Assembly (NCBI GenBank): GCA_963555705.1
Contig: OY743180.1
Span: forward strand, 38,844,129 to 38,908,128
DNA: 64,000 nucleotides
Reading direction: 5' to 3'
DNA from: Ligustrum vulgare
Taxonomy: Eukaryota > Streptophyta > Magnoliopsida > Lamiales > Oleaceae
Shown: positions 1-10,993 of the stretch, piece by piece
Position numbering within the stretch: the first letter of the stretch is position 1
Layout: each line of letters starts with the position of its first letter
Notes under the pieces: model-generated
Told to the model about the DNA's origin: nothing
Databases searched by the model: none
What the model saw: only the letters and a program-made list of their open reading frames with translations
Position numbers and translations under genes: made by a program

Positions 1-30
1 GATTCACTACTTCAAACACTAATTTTACAT

Positions 31-106
<76 letters not shown>
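31..106. repeat. (CT)n microsatellite
   Basis: An uninterrupted CT dinucleotide run of about 76 bases lies near the left edge. It is a simple-sequence repeat with no coding content. The purine strand is the minus strand. Confidence 0.98.
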
Positions 107-112
<6 letters not shown>

Positions 113-817
113 CACAATTAGCCACACTCCCACCTAACGACCACACCCTCTCAATCAGTTGAATAGAGCATTGACGATGCTCTCACCCACGGCCACACCC
201 CGTGCTGCCTGTCTCCACCACACTTTTGAACAGGGCACCAGCGATTTCAGCCTCCTAGTATTTCACCGATTTTTCAGGCACTACTTTTACGAAATCCAAA
301 TACTCACTGATTGCTGCCACCACCACCTCAGCCTTCTTCCACCCATGGCTACACTCAATGACCTTCGGAGATGACGCTGCTGCTAGATCTAGCAGCGATG
401 ATTTGAAGGTAACTGCGTCGATTCCATCTACTCTCTATCAATCTGGCAGAGGCTATTTGAAGGTAATCGCGACACCACTGCTAGATCTAGCAGCGGCGTC
501 GATGTAGTGGTGCTTCGATCTAATGGTGATGTTGCTGGGCGACGGTGGTTGGAAGGAATCTGCTAGTGGAGAGGTAGCTGGAGGAGTTGGGCATGCAGGT
601 GGTGTAGAAGTTGGGAGCAGCAGGCGATGCTAATGCTGCGGGAGAAAGCGGCAGCGACATGGACTATTTTTATGGTACTGCTGGTGAAGTAGGAGCTGGC
701 GCAATGGTTGGGGAATTTATGTGGCGGTGGTTTTCATTTGTTAAATTCGATAGTTTTTTCTTTAGTTTGGTGTTGTTGTGGTGCAGATAAAATGGCGACG
801 GATTTGTGGAGAAAATG
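107..817. other. Unassigned sequence with a duplicated palindrome
   Basis: This stretch is richer in G and C than its surroundings but I recognise no protein in it. The longest forward reading frame (about 159-374, 71 codons) resembles no family known to me. The clearest structure is an 18-bp perfect palindrome at 379-396 (GCTGCTAGATCTAGCAGC), repeated as a 16-bp core at 478-493. Each is accompanied by a similar TTTGAAGGTAA word, so the segment contains a short diverged duplication. It could be an exon or UTR remnant of a lost gene or part of an unrecognised transposon. Confidence 0.5.
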
Positions 818-1060
818 TGTGACCTAATAATTGACAAGTTGTGACCTAGAAATTAAATAATTGTAACCTAATAATTTGATAATTGGCAATTAAAAAATTT
901 GTGACCTAATAATGTATAAGTTGTGATATAAAATAAATTAAAGTTGTGACCTAAAAATAAGTCCGTTGCCATAAAAATTGACTTGTGACTTTAAATAAAT
1001 ATGTGATCTAAAAGATTTGGTTTTTGACATGAAATTATACAATATTGTGACCTTAATATA
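818..1060 (+). repeat. Degenerate GTGACCTAA-type tandem repeat
   Basis: The word GTGACCTA, or a close variant such as GTGATCTA or GTAACCTA, recurs about eight times at irregular spacing, each followed by a short AT-rich stretch. It looks like an old minisatellite blurred by point mutation and indels. Confidence 0.55.
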
Positions 1061-1195
1061 TATTTATTAAAATATTTTTATTTCTTTAATTTAAATAATT
1101 AATTTTAATTACAACCTGATTTTTGAAATTATACAAGTTTGATCTCATTTTTGAAATTTGTATTTTAAAATACCTTATTTATGTATTTTTACCTT

Positions 1196-2960
1196 GAATT
1201 ATTTCTATGAATCTCCACCTTAATTTGATCATCATCACCTGCAAAAGAAAACATACTAAGTATCAACATTCAACTGAATTTAAAGATTTTAAAGCATCTC
1301 GTATAACTTTTGTTCCAACATCTACAGGATTTAGTTGTGTAGGAATTTTAACAAATTTCATTGTTTCTTTATCAATGACATCTCTGATAAAATGAAACTT
1401 GACATCTATGTGTTTTGAACTATTATGAAAAACTGGATTTTTGCTAAGGTATGCCCCCTGACAATCATTGCAATTTTCTATTCCATTTTCATCAATGTAC
1501 TAGAATTCTTCTATCCGACATTTAAGTTAAATACATTCTTTTACAACATTAGTAGCTACAATGTATTCAACTTCTGTTCAAAAAAAAAAAATGGTGTTTG
1601 TAGTTGATATTTTCAGCTAATGCAAGTCCCATTTCGTACAAAAAAAATAAGCTGAAATAGAGTTTCTATTTCCGTATTTCCAACAAAATCAGAGTCAACA
1701 AACTTCAAATTTTTAAACCAACTTTTTTTTTTTCAAACACAAGATTCATATTTAAAGTTCCTTTGAGATATTTAAGCAATTATTTCATGGCTTCCTAGTG
1801 TTTATAACTTGGATTACTGATGAACCTGCTTAAAATACTAACTGTAAAGGATGTGCCAGGTCTGATGCAAATCATTAAATAAATGACAAACCCAACAATA
1901 TTTGAATAAGGCAAAGATTTCATCCTAAATTCTTCTTCTTTAGAATTTAGATAGTGATCAATAGTTTAAAATGTCCAGAAAGAGATAGAGACAAAGGTTT
2001 TTCATAATAAATGTTGAGTCTTCTCAAAAAAAACTCAATGTAATTCTTTTGATTAAGATACAATTTTCCCTCATCCCTATTTCTGTAAATGTCCATCCTA
2101 GCATTTTTCTAGCACTTCCTAAATCTTTCAATTCAAATTCTGGTTCTAATTTTTCTTTAAGATAAGTAACTTCATGCATATCATGTCCAGCAATTAACAT
2201 TTGATCAACATAAAGACGTAAATACATAAAATTAGATTTTCCATTTTTGAAATAGAAGCATGGATCATATTGACTTTTATGAAAAACTCAAACTTTGGAT
2301 ATAAGAGTCAAAATCTCTTATACCATTGTGTAGGTGCTTTCAAGTCATATAAAGATTGTTGAAGCAAACACACTAAGATCTTTTTGCTTTTTATTCAAAA
2401 CCTTTTGTTTGTGACATGTAAATAATTTCATCCAAAGAACCATACCAGAAGGTAGTTTTAACATCCATTTGTTCAAGTTCAAGACTAAATCAAACTACTA
2501 CATCAAATAAGATTCTTATGGAGTCCTACTTAACAACAGGGAAAAAATATTTCATTATAATCCCCTACATTTCAGAGAAGCCCTTAGCTACAAGACTAGC
2601 CTTGTACCTAAGATCCCCTTCTTTTGTTTCACCTTCTTTTATTTTGAGAATCCATTTACAGTCAATAACCCTTTTATTTACAATTTTTTTCCCACTAAGA
2701 TCCAACTTTTCTTTTTGATTAAAGAATTCATTTCATCTTACATGGCTGCAAGCCACAATTCAGATTCTTTAGAAGAAACAACTTCTTCAGAAGAACTAGG
2801 TTCTAAATTTAATGAATCAGCTAAGGTAAGTGCAGAAATGAAGGCAAAGTCATCAAATCTTAAAGGAGGTCTAATATTTCTCCTAATTCTTTCTCTAGCC
2901 AGTTGATATAACTAAGACTAGTCTCATATTCATTCTGAGCGTGAGGTGCAGTGTTTAAAA
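1196..2960 (-). pseudogene. Antisense Ty1/copia pol fragment (RT-RNase H)
   Basis: Read on the minus strand, this is the 3' half of a copia polyprotein in several frames. Around 2925-2520 comes the start of reverse transcriptase (MQEEM-like, CKWILKIKEG, LVAKGF). At 2490-2400 the motif MDVKTTFWYGSLDE is the copia MDVKTAFLNG block. At 2370-2030 follow LYDLK, then YVDQMLIAG, where the usual YVDD metal-binding motif reads YVDQ, then the FELKDLG block. At about 1430-1250 RNase H ends in SKHIDVKFHFIRD. A purine-rich tract (AAGGTGGAGAT) on the minus strand near 1209-1222 suggests the 3' LTR began to its left. Stops, frameshifts and the changed catalytic Asp make it dead. Confidence 0.85.
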
Positions 2961-4033
2961 CAGGTCAATGTTAGGGTTCCTACACCCGAATTTGAGTATC
3001 ATTTCGATTTTCATTAAAGTTCAATTCAGTAACAATAAAATATTTTTTCACAAGAAGGATCAATAAATTTTTCAGTTTTACATGGAAAATTGTTTTCTTT
3101 GAAAATAATAGATCTACTGATAATGATTTAAAAATCTCTTTGTCCTTTTACCCGTAACCCGTGTTTGGCCCTCATTATAAACAAAATACATATTTCTCTA
3201 TTTTTTTCAACCATATATTTATCAATAAAATAATATATATTTATATATAAAAATAGAACTGACGTCACCAAAATCCGCACATAATTTCCACCAAAACACC
3301 TTTCTTAATCGGGAAGTTTTTACAAAAAAATATTCTATTAAATGTTTTAACAAGGATTGTGTTACATGTGCCATTAATGATATTAGCATCTATGCTGCTA
3401 TTAATGACATCAAGATGTTATTTTTTCATGTACAAACTACATTTTTGTTTTGCAATAATTATTATTCTTTTGATAATTATTGTATTATTTTGAAGTCGAA
3501 AAATATTTAATATGGGTATCAAATCAAGGATCTCAACAAGAAGTTTAAATACTATCATTTAAGTCTTATAATACTATCTATAATTTTCTAACTAAATTCT
3601 ATTTAGTCATAGATGATTAATTTCAGCTCGAGTTATTTTTCTTATCAAATTAAAATAAATAGCAAATATACGAGTTTTCTAAGTGAATTCAATTAAGTTG
3701 TGTTAATTTTTACAACTTCAGATTTCGATTAATTCATTTGTCATTTTGACATTGCTTTTTTTATATATTTATTGATTCTGTTTATCTTTCTATTTTTAAT
3801 ATTATAAATTTAAATAACCACAATATGTAGAATATATATTACACACTTTAACAATTAGTTCAAATAATTTTTATTAAACAATTGATCGATCCGCAATTTT
3901 TATTAAAATATAAAAATGATAAAGTAACAATAATAATAATAATAAATAAATTTAGTAAAATTAATTATTAATTTTGAAGTGTATTATTTTTATTTATGGT
4001 AGTCAAGAATATTTGGACAGAAATTTTTATTTA
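2961..4033. other. AT-rich unassigned sequence
   Basis: The first 150 bases probably continue the antisense copia fragment into its integrase-RT linker. The rest is very AT-rich, with short (AAT)n runs near 3927-3945 and no reading frame or terminal repeat that I can assign. Confidence 0.4.
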
Positions 4034-4038
4034 CTCTA

Positions 4039-5213
4039 TGATAAGTACATTTTATAAACTTATTTATATATCTAAATTAGAATAAATTATTGTTATTCTT
4101 GAATAATTATTACATAATTACTTTATATTTGTTTATATTGTAGGAATTTTCCAAAACGTGGAAGAATGAAGCAATAAAGTGGAATAATGCAGATTAATAG
4201 AACCACTTTTGGTTCAATTCGACGGTCACCACTTTACCCTGCCTGTGCACTAATTTAAACTTGATTTGTCTCCTTGTTTGCCTAGGTTTTCTCCTCCTTT
4301 ATATATACAACTTCTCATACACGAATTAGGGGACCTTTGTACAACTTCTAAACATCATAATTTCACATTCTTAACATCAAATTCTTTGAGTTAATTGAAG
4401 GCAAAGGCATGGGGATTGAAGATTAACAACGAGGAGCTAATTCTTAGTGCAAGATTTCATTTCTCTTGTTAATTTGATAGACTCAACATGCGTAGTTATT
4501 TATATTTCTGTGTATTTATTTCTTTATTGATAAATTATTAATTTAACAAGTGAGATATTTGATGTAGATTAGTTTTACGCTTTTAATTATATAATTCTAG
4601 TTTTGTGCTTTTGTTGCATGTGTTTATTTAATTTTGTATTTAATGTATGAATTAATTCGCGACTAATTCATGATTTAATATGTATTTTTATAATCCGAGA
4701 GGTGAGCTAACACTTAGATCTAGGAATAAAATCCGGTAATTGGACGAACAATAGAAATATGCGTTCGTTATTATTGCGATTGCTAATGAATTCTTGTATT
4801 CCATGCACCTAGTCATCACAACATGTTGTTCCTTAACACGGTTGACTAATTACGTAAAGTTGATTTAAACCCAATAGGAGAATTTTATATGTATAAGTGA
4901 ATTCAATCGAGCACTATAATAGGAATAAAACCGACAATTGGAATTAAAAGTATTGATTATGTGAAACCGGATGTCCCAACACTTATAAACATCAATTTAG
5001 AATATTTAAACGTCTTTTCTTTTCTTTTGCTTTTACATAGTTTAATTTTCTATTTTAATTTTGATAATCCATCACTATTCTACCGATCAAATAAAGTGAG
5101 AACTAACACAATTTCGATACTTAAATTACAATCCTCGTGGGAACGGTACATCGGACTCGAAAAGTCCACTTTATTACTTGGATGCGACATCGTACACTTG
5201 CGAGCACACTTCA
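4039..5213 (+). repeat. 5' LTR of the Athila/Tat-like element
   Basis: This matches 12824-14336 over its whole length except for a block of roughly 300 bases missing after about 4187, where the partner carries sequence around 12980-13280. It starts TGATAAGTAC and ends GCACACTTCA. The deletion makes it 1175 bases against 1513 in the 3' LTR. Confidence 0.85.
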
Positions 5214-5219
5214 AGTTTT

Positions 5220-5237
5220 TGGCCCCGTTGCCGGAGA
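5220..5237 (+). other. Primer binding site, Asp tRNA
   Basis: TGGCCCCGTTGCCGGAGA lies six bases past the 5' LTR. It differs at a few positions from TGGCGCCGTTGCCGGGGA, the complement of the plant tRNA-Asp 3' end that Athila-type elements use to prime minus-strand synthesis. Confidence 0.8.
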
Positions 5238-5339
5238 TTATTAAATAATATCAAAACTAAATAGTTTTTGTTTTAGTTTGAACTTTTTCTTTATTTTTTT
5301 TTATTTCTTATTTTTGTTTTTGAGAACTCTTAAAAACTG

Positions 5340-6165
5340 TGAATTATTTCCTTTTCAGGATTTGAACAAAGTTGCAAAAAAAATTGAGGAATCACGGCAA
5401 GATAGCTGTAAACGATTATCATTGGCACTCTGATAAAAAAGCATTGTATGCCAAGCTTCACGCATATTTATACTATATAAAACAGAGTAGACAATTTGGG
5501 TAAGCAGCCCGTGCATTCAGTGCAACCCATCTAATTTGTGACTTCTGCTTAGAAAATCATGCCATGATTGTCCTTTTGAAAATCAGACTCAGCCCGATAT
5601 GGATCAGGTTGATTATTAGGAAGATATCTAGCAGCAACAGTCGCAAAGTGATCGCACCAGTGAATTGCTACTACAGTTGCTAAAAAATCAACATGAAGAT
5701 ATGATAGAATGGAGAAATCAGATTGAGCAGTTGCCAGAAATTCGGGTGGAAAGTTCAGATGAACCCGAAAAATTGGTTGAAACTGCTGAAGAAAAAGAAA
5801 AGCAACCTGAAATTGTGGATCAATCAGAAGAAAATATCTGCCACGAAGATGTCATTGTCTAGTTGTCAATAGTTCAAAAGATGGACATCAAGCTCAAGGA
5901 AAATTCAATTCAGATTGATTTCATCATTGGCAATGAAGAAATGATTGAAATCTACTTATTGAACTTCGAATTGAGTTAAGGTGTCGACATATATAACATG
6001 GGCAAGGTATTATTTGTGTCTAAATCCAAATTGGAGCAAATTCAAGTGTCACAAACAAAGAAGCTCATCAAAATCTTCACTTAGAGTTCCTTGAAAGATC
6101 ACAATAAAGTTGGGTTTTAGACTATAAATGGAGCGCTTGTTGGGAGGCAACCCAATTTTCTACCA
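5340..6165 (+). pseudogene. Gag remnant with zinc-knuckle traces
   Basis: Broken forward frames resemble the end of an Athila/Tat gag region. At about 5535-5575 CDFCLENHAM followed, after a frameshift, by DCP looks like a decayed CCHC knuckle. A 65-codon charged stretch at 5665-5862, rich in Glu and Gln, follows. At 6129-6155 the frame NGALVGRQPN appears, with GGGAGGCAACCC, the block that normally marks the very end of pol in this group. Gag remnants therefore run almost straight into the pol terminus and the enzymes are missing. Several stops make it non-functional. Confidence 0.6.
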
Positions 6166-6169
6166 TTTT

Positions 6170-6890
6170 TGATGAGATTCGAAGCGCGGAAGAAACGTCG
6201 AAAAGTTCCGAACCCAGGTTGTGGATGGACGGTGGAATCTTGACCCGATATTCACGACTCGATGGCTCGACGATGTGGAATAAAGAACCAAGACTTTCGA
6301 AATGCCACAAGGAATTGCCCAATCTCCTTGATAAGTTTCTGGTTTTGAACACCACAAATACTCTCTCGAATATTTGATAAGTTCGATATTTGAACGCCAC
6401 AAGATAATCAATCTTGATAAGTTCGGGTTTGTAATGTGAATCCACACATTAAACAATTGAAAAACATTCAATCTCTTTTATTCAATCATCAAAGTCTGAA
6501 TTACAATGAATGGAAAGAATATAAATAAGTAAAATAACATAGCCGCTAATTGACTCAAAATAGAATTCTAATTAGACTAAAATCCTAAAATAGGCAAACA
6601 AATATTTAAAAACAAAATTTAACCTAAAAATACGCAAAAACCCTAATTTCCATCTGCATAATTGACTTGCTGTTTTGAAGCCCCAATGATGAAATTTGGC
6701 CATAAAATCAGTCGGCTCAAGGGCATTAGCCTATGAGTTTTGCTTAGTGGCCCATTTCTACTCGAAAAACACATATTATGCATCTAATTCCAACATGGTT
6801 GACTGGTTTGCACTTTTATTTGGCTTGAATATTTAACTTTTTCCGTCAAACCTGCTATGACTCCGATTTTCGAGGGTCCGGAACACATCA
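6170..6890 (-). repeat. 3' LTR of the protease-only element
   Basis: On the minus strand it starts TGATGTGTTCCGG and ends AATCTCATCA. A TATA-like box on the minus strand (plus-strand TATAAATA at 6520-6527) is shared with the LTRs at 8472, 10994 and 62083. It lacks the ACGGCCGT dyad array found in two of those LTRs. Confidence 0.9.
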
Positions 6891-7992
6891 TACCCTCCTT
6901 CTTTAGGATGATTCGTCCCGAATCATAGCTTTGTTTCTGTTGTTTCACTTCACCTCCTGGATCAAACGGAAAATTATTGCTTCCATGCCATGAGTTCAGT
7001 AAATTATGCTCATTTGATTGGAAAACATGGAAGAGATGGAACTTAAACTCTCTTTGCCATACGTAGTGTGGTTGAAGCTTCCAAACGTAATTAACCTGCA
7101 AAAAAGATTTAAACAAAATGGGGAGGGACATGTTAGCTTCATGAGGTACAAGGTATGGATCCTTGTATTCATGATAAACCACCACCAACTCCTCTTCTTG
7201 AACCATGAGGCTTTTCTCTTCGCCTCTTTTCTCTTTTACAACTTCTTGTTCAAATTTTTCTTCTTCAAACTCAACCACATCTCCTAACTCCACATTTTTA
7301 TCACCGTGCTCGTAAACTACCTCATCACTACCCAAATGTGGATTTTTCAATTCAAAGTTCAAATGTTGAACTTCTGCCTCAACCCCCAATTCATTCCTCT
7401 CATCATCAACAATTTCATTCTTAATCACTTCCTCGCAACCCAACTCCACATTTTCCTCATCAAATTTTGGAGTTTTATTATCCGTTTTTAATTTAAACTC
7501 CCCCTCCTTCTTTTCAATGTCCTTACCCCCACGATGCCTCCTATTACACCACCTTTCACTCTCCTTCCTTACCATTCGTGAATCTTCTAGTGCATCCTCT
7601 AATGTCAACCCATATAGTACGCATGTTTTCCCTTTCTTAAGGAATTGGTATATGTGCATGCTCTTATCATAAACAGCCTCCCTCCTATGTCTCCACGGTT
7701 TTCCCAATAAAATATGATAAGATTCCAATGGCACTACATCACACCATACATCCTCACTATACCTTCCCTGGGTGATAGGCACTAGAACTTGTTTGGTTAC
7801 TTTGAAATTCCCAAACTCCCTCATCCACGTCTTCCTATAAGGTTTATAGTGTGGTTTTAGGGGCAATCCTAATTTTTCAACCACAGTGCTACTAACAAAA
7901 TTAGTAAAACAGTTTCCATCAATCGCCAAACTGCACCCCTTCTGATTCACATAACACCTAGTTTGGAATAAAGAGTTCGGATCATAATCCAT
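6784..7992 (-). CDS. Retropepsin-like ORF of a non-autonomous LTR element (402 codons)
   Basis: Residues about 8-130 match the aspartic protease region of plant chromovirus-type Ty3/gypsy polyproteins, which have the pattern FRTRC, then IDGGSCTN, then CDVVP and HILLG-PW. The active-site stretch here reads IDGNCFTN, so D-G-G has become D-G-N and activity is doubtful. A long Glu/Lys/Val-rich linker follows (about residues 135-290). The C-terminus keeps the end of a chromovirus pol (SYDSGRIILKKEG corresponds to DSRTNPFEEGG). Reverse transcriptase, RNase H and integrase are absent between them. The frame runs through the polypurine tract into the LTR. No stop interrupts 402 codons, unlike every other retroelement gene in this window. 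Gag is not recognisable. Confidence 0.8.
   Translation of the reverse strand: MDYDPNSLFQTRCYVNQKGCSLAIDGNCFTNFVSSTVVEKLGLPLKPHYKPYRKTWMREFGNFKVTKQVLVPITQGRYSEDVWCDVVPLESYHILLGKPWRHRREAVYDKSMHIYQFLKKGKTCVLYGLTLEDALEDSRMVRKESERWCNRRHRGGKDIEKKEGEFKLKTDNKTPKFDEENVELGCEEVIKNEIVDDERNELGVEAEVQHLNFELKNPHLGSDEVVYEHGDKNVELGDVVEFEEEKFEQEVVKEKRGEEKSLMVQEEELVVVYHEYKDPYLVPHEANMSLPILFKSFLQVNYVWKLQPHYVWQREFKFHLFHVFQSNEHNLLNSWHGSNNFPFDPGGEVKQQKQSYDSGRIILKKEGMMCSGPSKIGVIAGLTEKVKYSSQIKVQTSQPCWN
6891..6905 (-). other. Polypurine tract
   Basis: On the minus strand AAAGAAGGAGGGTA sits directly against the 3' LTR. This is the expected plus-strand primer and confirms the orientation. Confidence 0.85.
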
Positions 7993-8454
7993 TCCTTATG
8001 TGACGTTAAAAAAATTTCAAGAATGAAGAGAATTTAGACATCAAATAGTAAGAACGACTTTTATTGACTTGGAAGGAAATGAATACCGAGAAATTTAAAG
8101 AAACTCAAGAAAGTTGTTCTTGAATTTTGGAATGACTTTTTTTTTTATTGAATAGTGAATTTTCGGAATTAAATAAAAAAATAAAAAAAATATATATATA
8201 TTTTTAAATAAATCCGAAAATTCGACACGAACGCAACAAAACGAACGGAACATGATTTGGATAAGAATCGAACAAAATGAACACTTTTGAATTTTTGTTG
8301 AATTTTTATTTTGATGAAACTGGAAAAAAGTTTACTGGCACGAAGAACACTTAAGAAAAGAAAGACTCAACAACAAGATATGGATGATTTTTATGGGACT
8401 CGATGATAAACATAAAAAAATCAAATTGGATAGAAAAAAACCTGAATTCAGAGT

Positions 8455-8469
8455 CCAGTTCTGATACCA
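8455..8469 (-). other. Primer binding site, initiator-Met tRNA
   Basis: On the minus strand TGGTATCAGAACTGG starts two bases inside the 5' LTR border. It matches the complement of plant initiator tRNA-Met (TGGTATCAGAGC) with one change. Confidence 0.88.
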
Positions 8470-8471
8470 GA

Positions 8472-9194
8472 TGACGAGATTCGAAGCGCGGAAGAAACGC
8501 CGGAAAGTTTCAAACCCAGGTTGTGGATGGACGGTGGAATCTTGACCCGATATTCACGACGCGATGGCTCGACGATGCGGAATAAAGAACCAAGACTTTC
8601 GAAACGCCACAAGGAATTGCCCAATCTCCTTGATAAGTTTCTAGTTTTGAACGCCACAAATACTCTCTCGAATATTTGATAAGTTCGATATTTGAACGCC
8701 ACAAGATAATCAATCTTGATAAGTTCGGGTTTATAATGTGAATCCACACATTAAACAATTGAAAAACATTCAATCTCTTTTATTCAATCATCAAAGTCTG
8801 AATCACAATGAATGGAAATGAATATAAATAAGTAAAATAACATAGCCGCTAATTGACTCAAAATAGAATTCTAATTAGACTAAAATTCTAAAATAGGCAA
8901 ACAAATAATTAAAAACAAAATTTAACCTAAAAATACGCAAAAACCCTAATTTCCGTCTGCATAATTGACTTGCTGTTTTGAAGCCCCAAATGATGGAATT
9001 TGGCCATAAAATCAGTCGGCTCAATGGCATTAGCCCATGAGTTTTGCTTAGTGACCGATTTCTACTCGAAAAACACATATTATGCATCTAATTTCGACAT
9101 GATTGACTGGATTGCACTTTTATTTTACTTGAATATTTAACTTTTTCCGTCAAGCCTGCTATGACTCAGATTGTCGAGGGTCCGGAACACATCA
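8472..9194 (-). repeat. 5' LTR of the protease-only element
   Basis: This is the partner of 6170-6890, with about 32 differences counted by eye over 721 bases. It ends at the ATTTT duplication. The shared TATA-like box lies at 8823-8830 (plus-strand TATAAATA). Confidence 0.9.
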
Positions 9195-10993
9195 ATTTTA
9201 TTTATTTTGTTTTATTTATTGCTTTATGCTTAGTTGTAGGATTTAATTTCTTTTTTAGTTACTTTCATATTTGCATGATTGAGTTATCACTTTAACATGA
9301 TATTTGTTGCACCACATTTGGTTGTTGATAAGTGTATGTTTCTTGATTGAGAGTTTAAGCATCAAGTCCTTCATTAATTTCTGGACATAGAGTTGAAATC
9401 ATATTTAGACGCATATTGAAATTCAAAGGCATGTTCATTTCATTGAATTTCTACTCTCCATTGCATGTTTGGATTGAATTGTTAAAATCAAAAACTCATG
9501 CATGAAGCTTTAGTTCATGACATGAATCAAGCATAGGTGAGTGAGTACATTGTTAACAAGGTGTTTTGGAGTCGAGAATTTGAGTTTGAATTTCAAAGTA
9601 GGCACAAAAGTTTCTTTCAGCCGGAGACCTGTGCAGCCACGCCCTAACATTTTGGTGGCCACGCGTTGTCCATTAAAATAGACGGAACCTACAGTGTTTC
9701 ACCACGCGGCCACCAAATGTTCTTCCGCGCAGTTACTTGTAGCATGAATTCAGCAGAATTCTATATACTTGGTAAATCTTACAAATTCATAACTTTCAAA
9801 CTCGTTTTCTCTCCCTAAATTCTCCCCACATAGCATATCACCTACATTGCATTCTTTTACATGGAATTGAAGATCAAACAAGTTTGCATCACATTCCAAT
9901 CTTCCAAAAGGTATGAAATTCCTCTTTACTCTACAATTTTGCAAAATTTTGAGAATTTCTTGCTTTTATGAAGAATTGGAGTTTATGGATTGATGAGTTA
10001 TGAATTAGGCTAGAATCTTGTGATGATTAGATTGTAAAACATAGGTAAAAATTTGGGATAACTTCTTGCATCCAAGTGCATGATTTGTCTTCATATTTAG
10101 GAATGCACTTAAGGTGTTTGCTAAAATGTTTTAGTGACACTTTCATCAACTTTTTGCAAATTCTTTTAAACAACATTCATCACTTCATATTGAACACTAA
10201 TTATGTGCAGTCCTTTCATGATTTGCATAATCATAAGTGAATAAATTTTGATTTAAAATCATGGACATGCACTTTGGAACAACATTAAGATCATTGCAAG
10301 TATTGTGCATAAATTTTAGATTTAGGTGACCACTTTGCCACATAATTCCCATATTTATGTTTTGCTTGATTGTGCATAATTTGATGTGACTAAGTTATTT
10401 GTTTCACTTGTACGAGGAACACATCATGTGAGACACATCAACATCACCATCGAACACATTGGAATTATTCAAACTAGCATTCAAGAGAAGGCTCCAAATT
10501 GAAGAATTGCACCCTCAAACTCGGGAAGTACTTGAACCCCTCCTTGTTGTGTTTATTCAAATTTCAATCATCATATCTTCATGACATACATTGAGGGTAA
10601 TGTATAGTTTTATTGTGGGGGTGGAAATGCTATTTCATGTTAAATGCTTCATTTGCTTTGTTTTGCTTCATTTACTTTATTTTTCATCATTTATTTGGAA
10701 GAGTAAAAAAAAAAAAATTGAAAATTTTGAAAATTGTGTTGACATGTTTATTTCCTAAGATATAATCTATATCAATTTTTATTTAGGCGTGTATAATTGG
10801 ACAACACAAAAACTTGAATTTCATTGACTAGTCATGATTTGCTTAATTTCATCTCCATGCGCACATACCCTTTGTTGGATTATCACTTGTGTAGAGATGT
10901 AATTAATACATGTGGGGTATAATTATGCAACCTGAACTTATGAATGACTTATCAATCCCTTAACTTAGATCATTAGACATACATCTCTACATT

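Larger units (their letters stand above)
6170..9194 (-). mobile_element. Complete non-autonomous LTR retrotransposon encoding only a protease-type ORF
   Basis: Direct LTRs at 6170-6890 and 8472-9194 are flanked by the perfect 5-bp duplication ATTTT (6165-6169 and 9195-9199), so both borders are exact. Transcription runs on the minus strand. An initiator-Met tRNA primer site adjoins the right LTR and a polypurine tract adjoins the left one. The 1.58 kb interior carries one long ORF and nothing resembling RT, RNase H or integrase. By hand alignment the LTRs differ at roughly 4-5% of positions, so the insertion is fairly young and later than the Athila/Tat-like host. Confidence 0.92.

Noticed and set aside
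6122..6471. Two overlapping antisense ORFs of about 100 codons, repeated at 8448-8773
   Set aside because: They lie wholly or almost wholly in the two LTRs, duplicate each other, and carry no recognisable domain. An LTR-encoded protein is unlikely.
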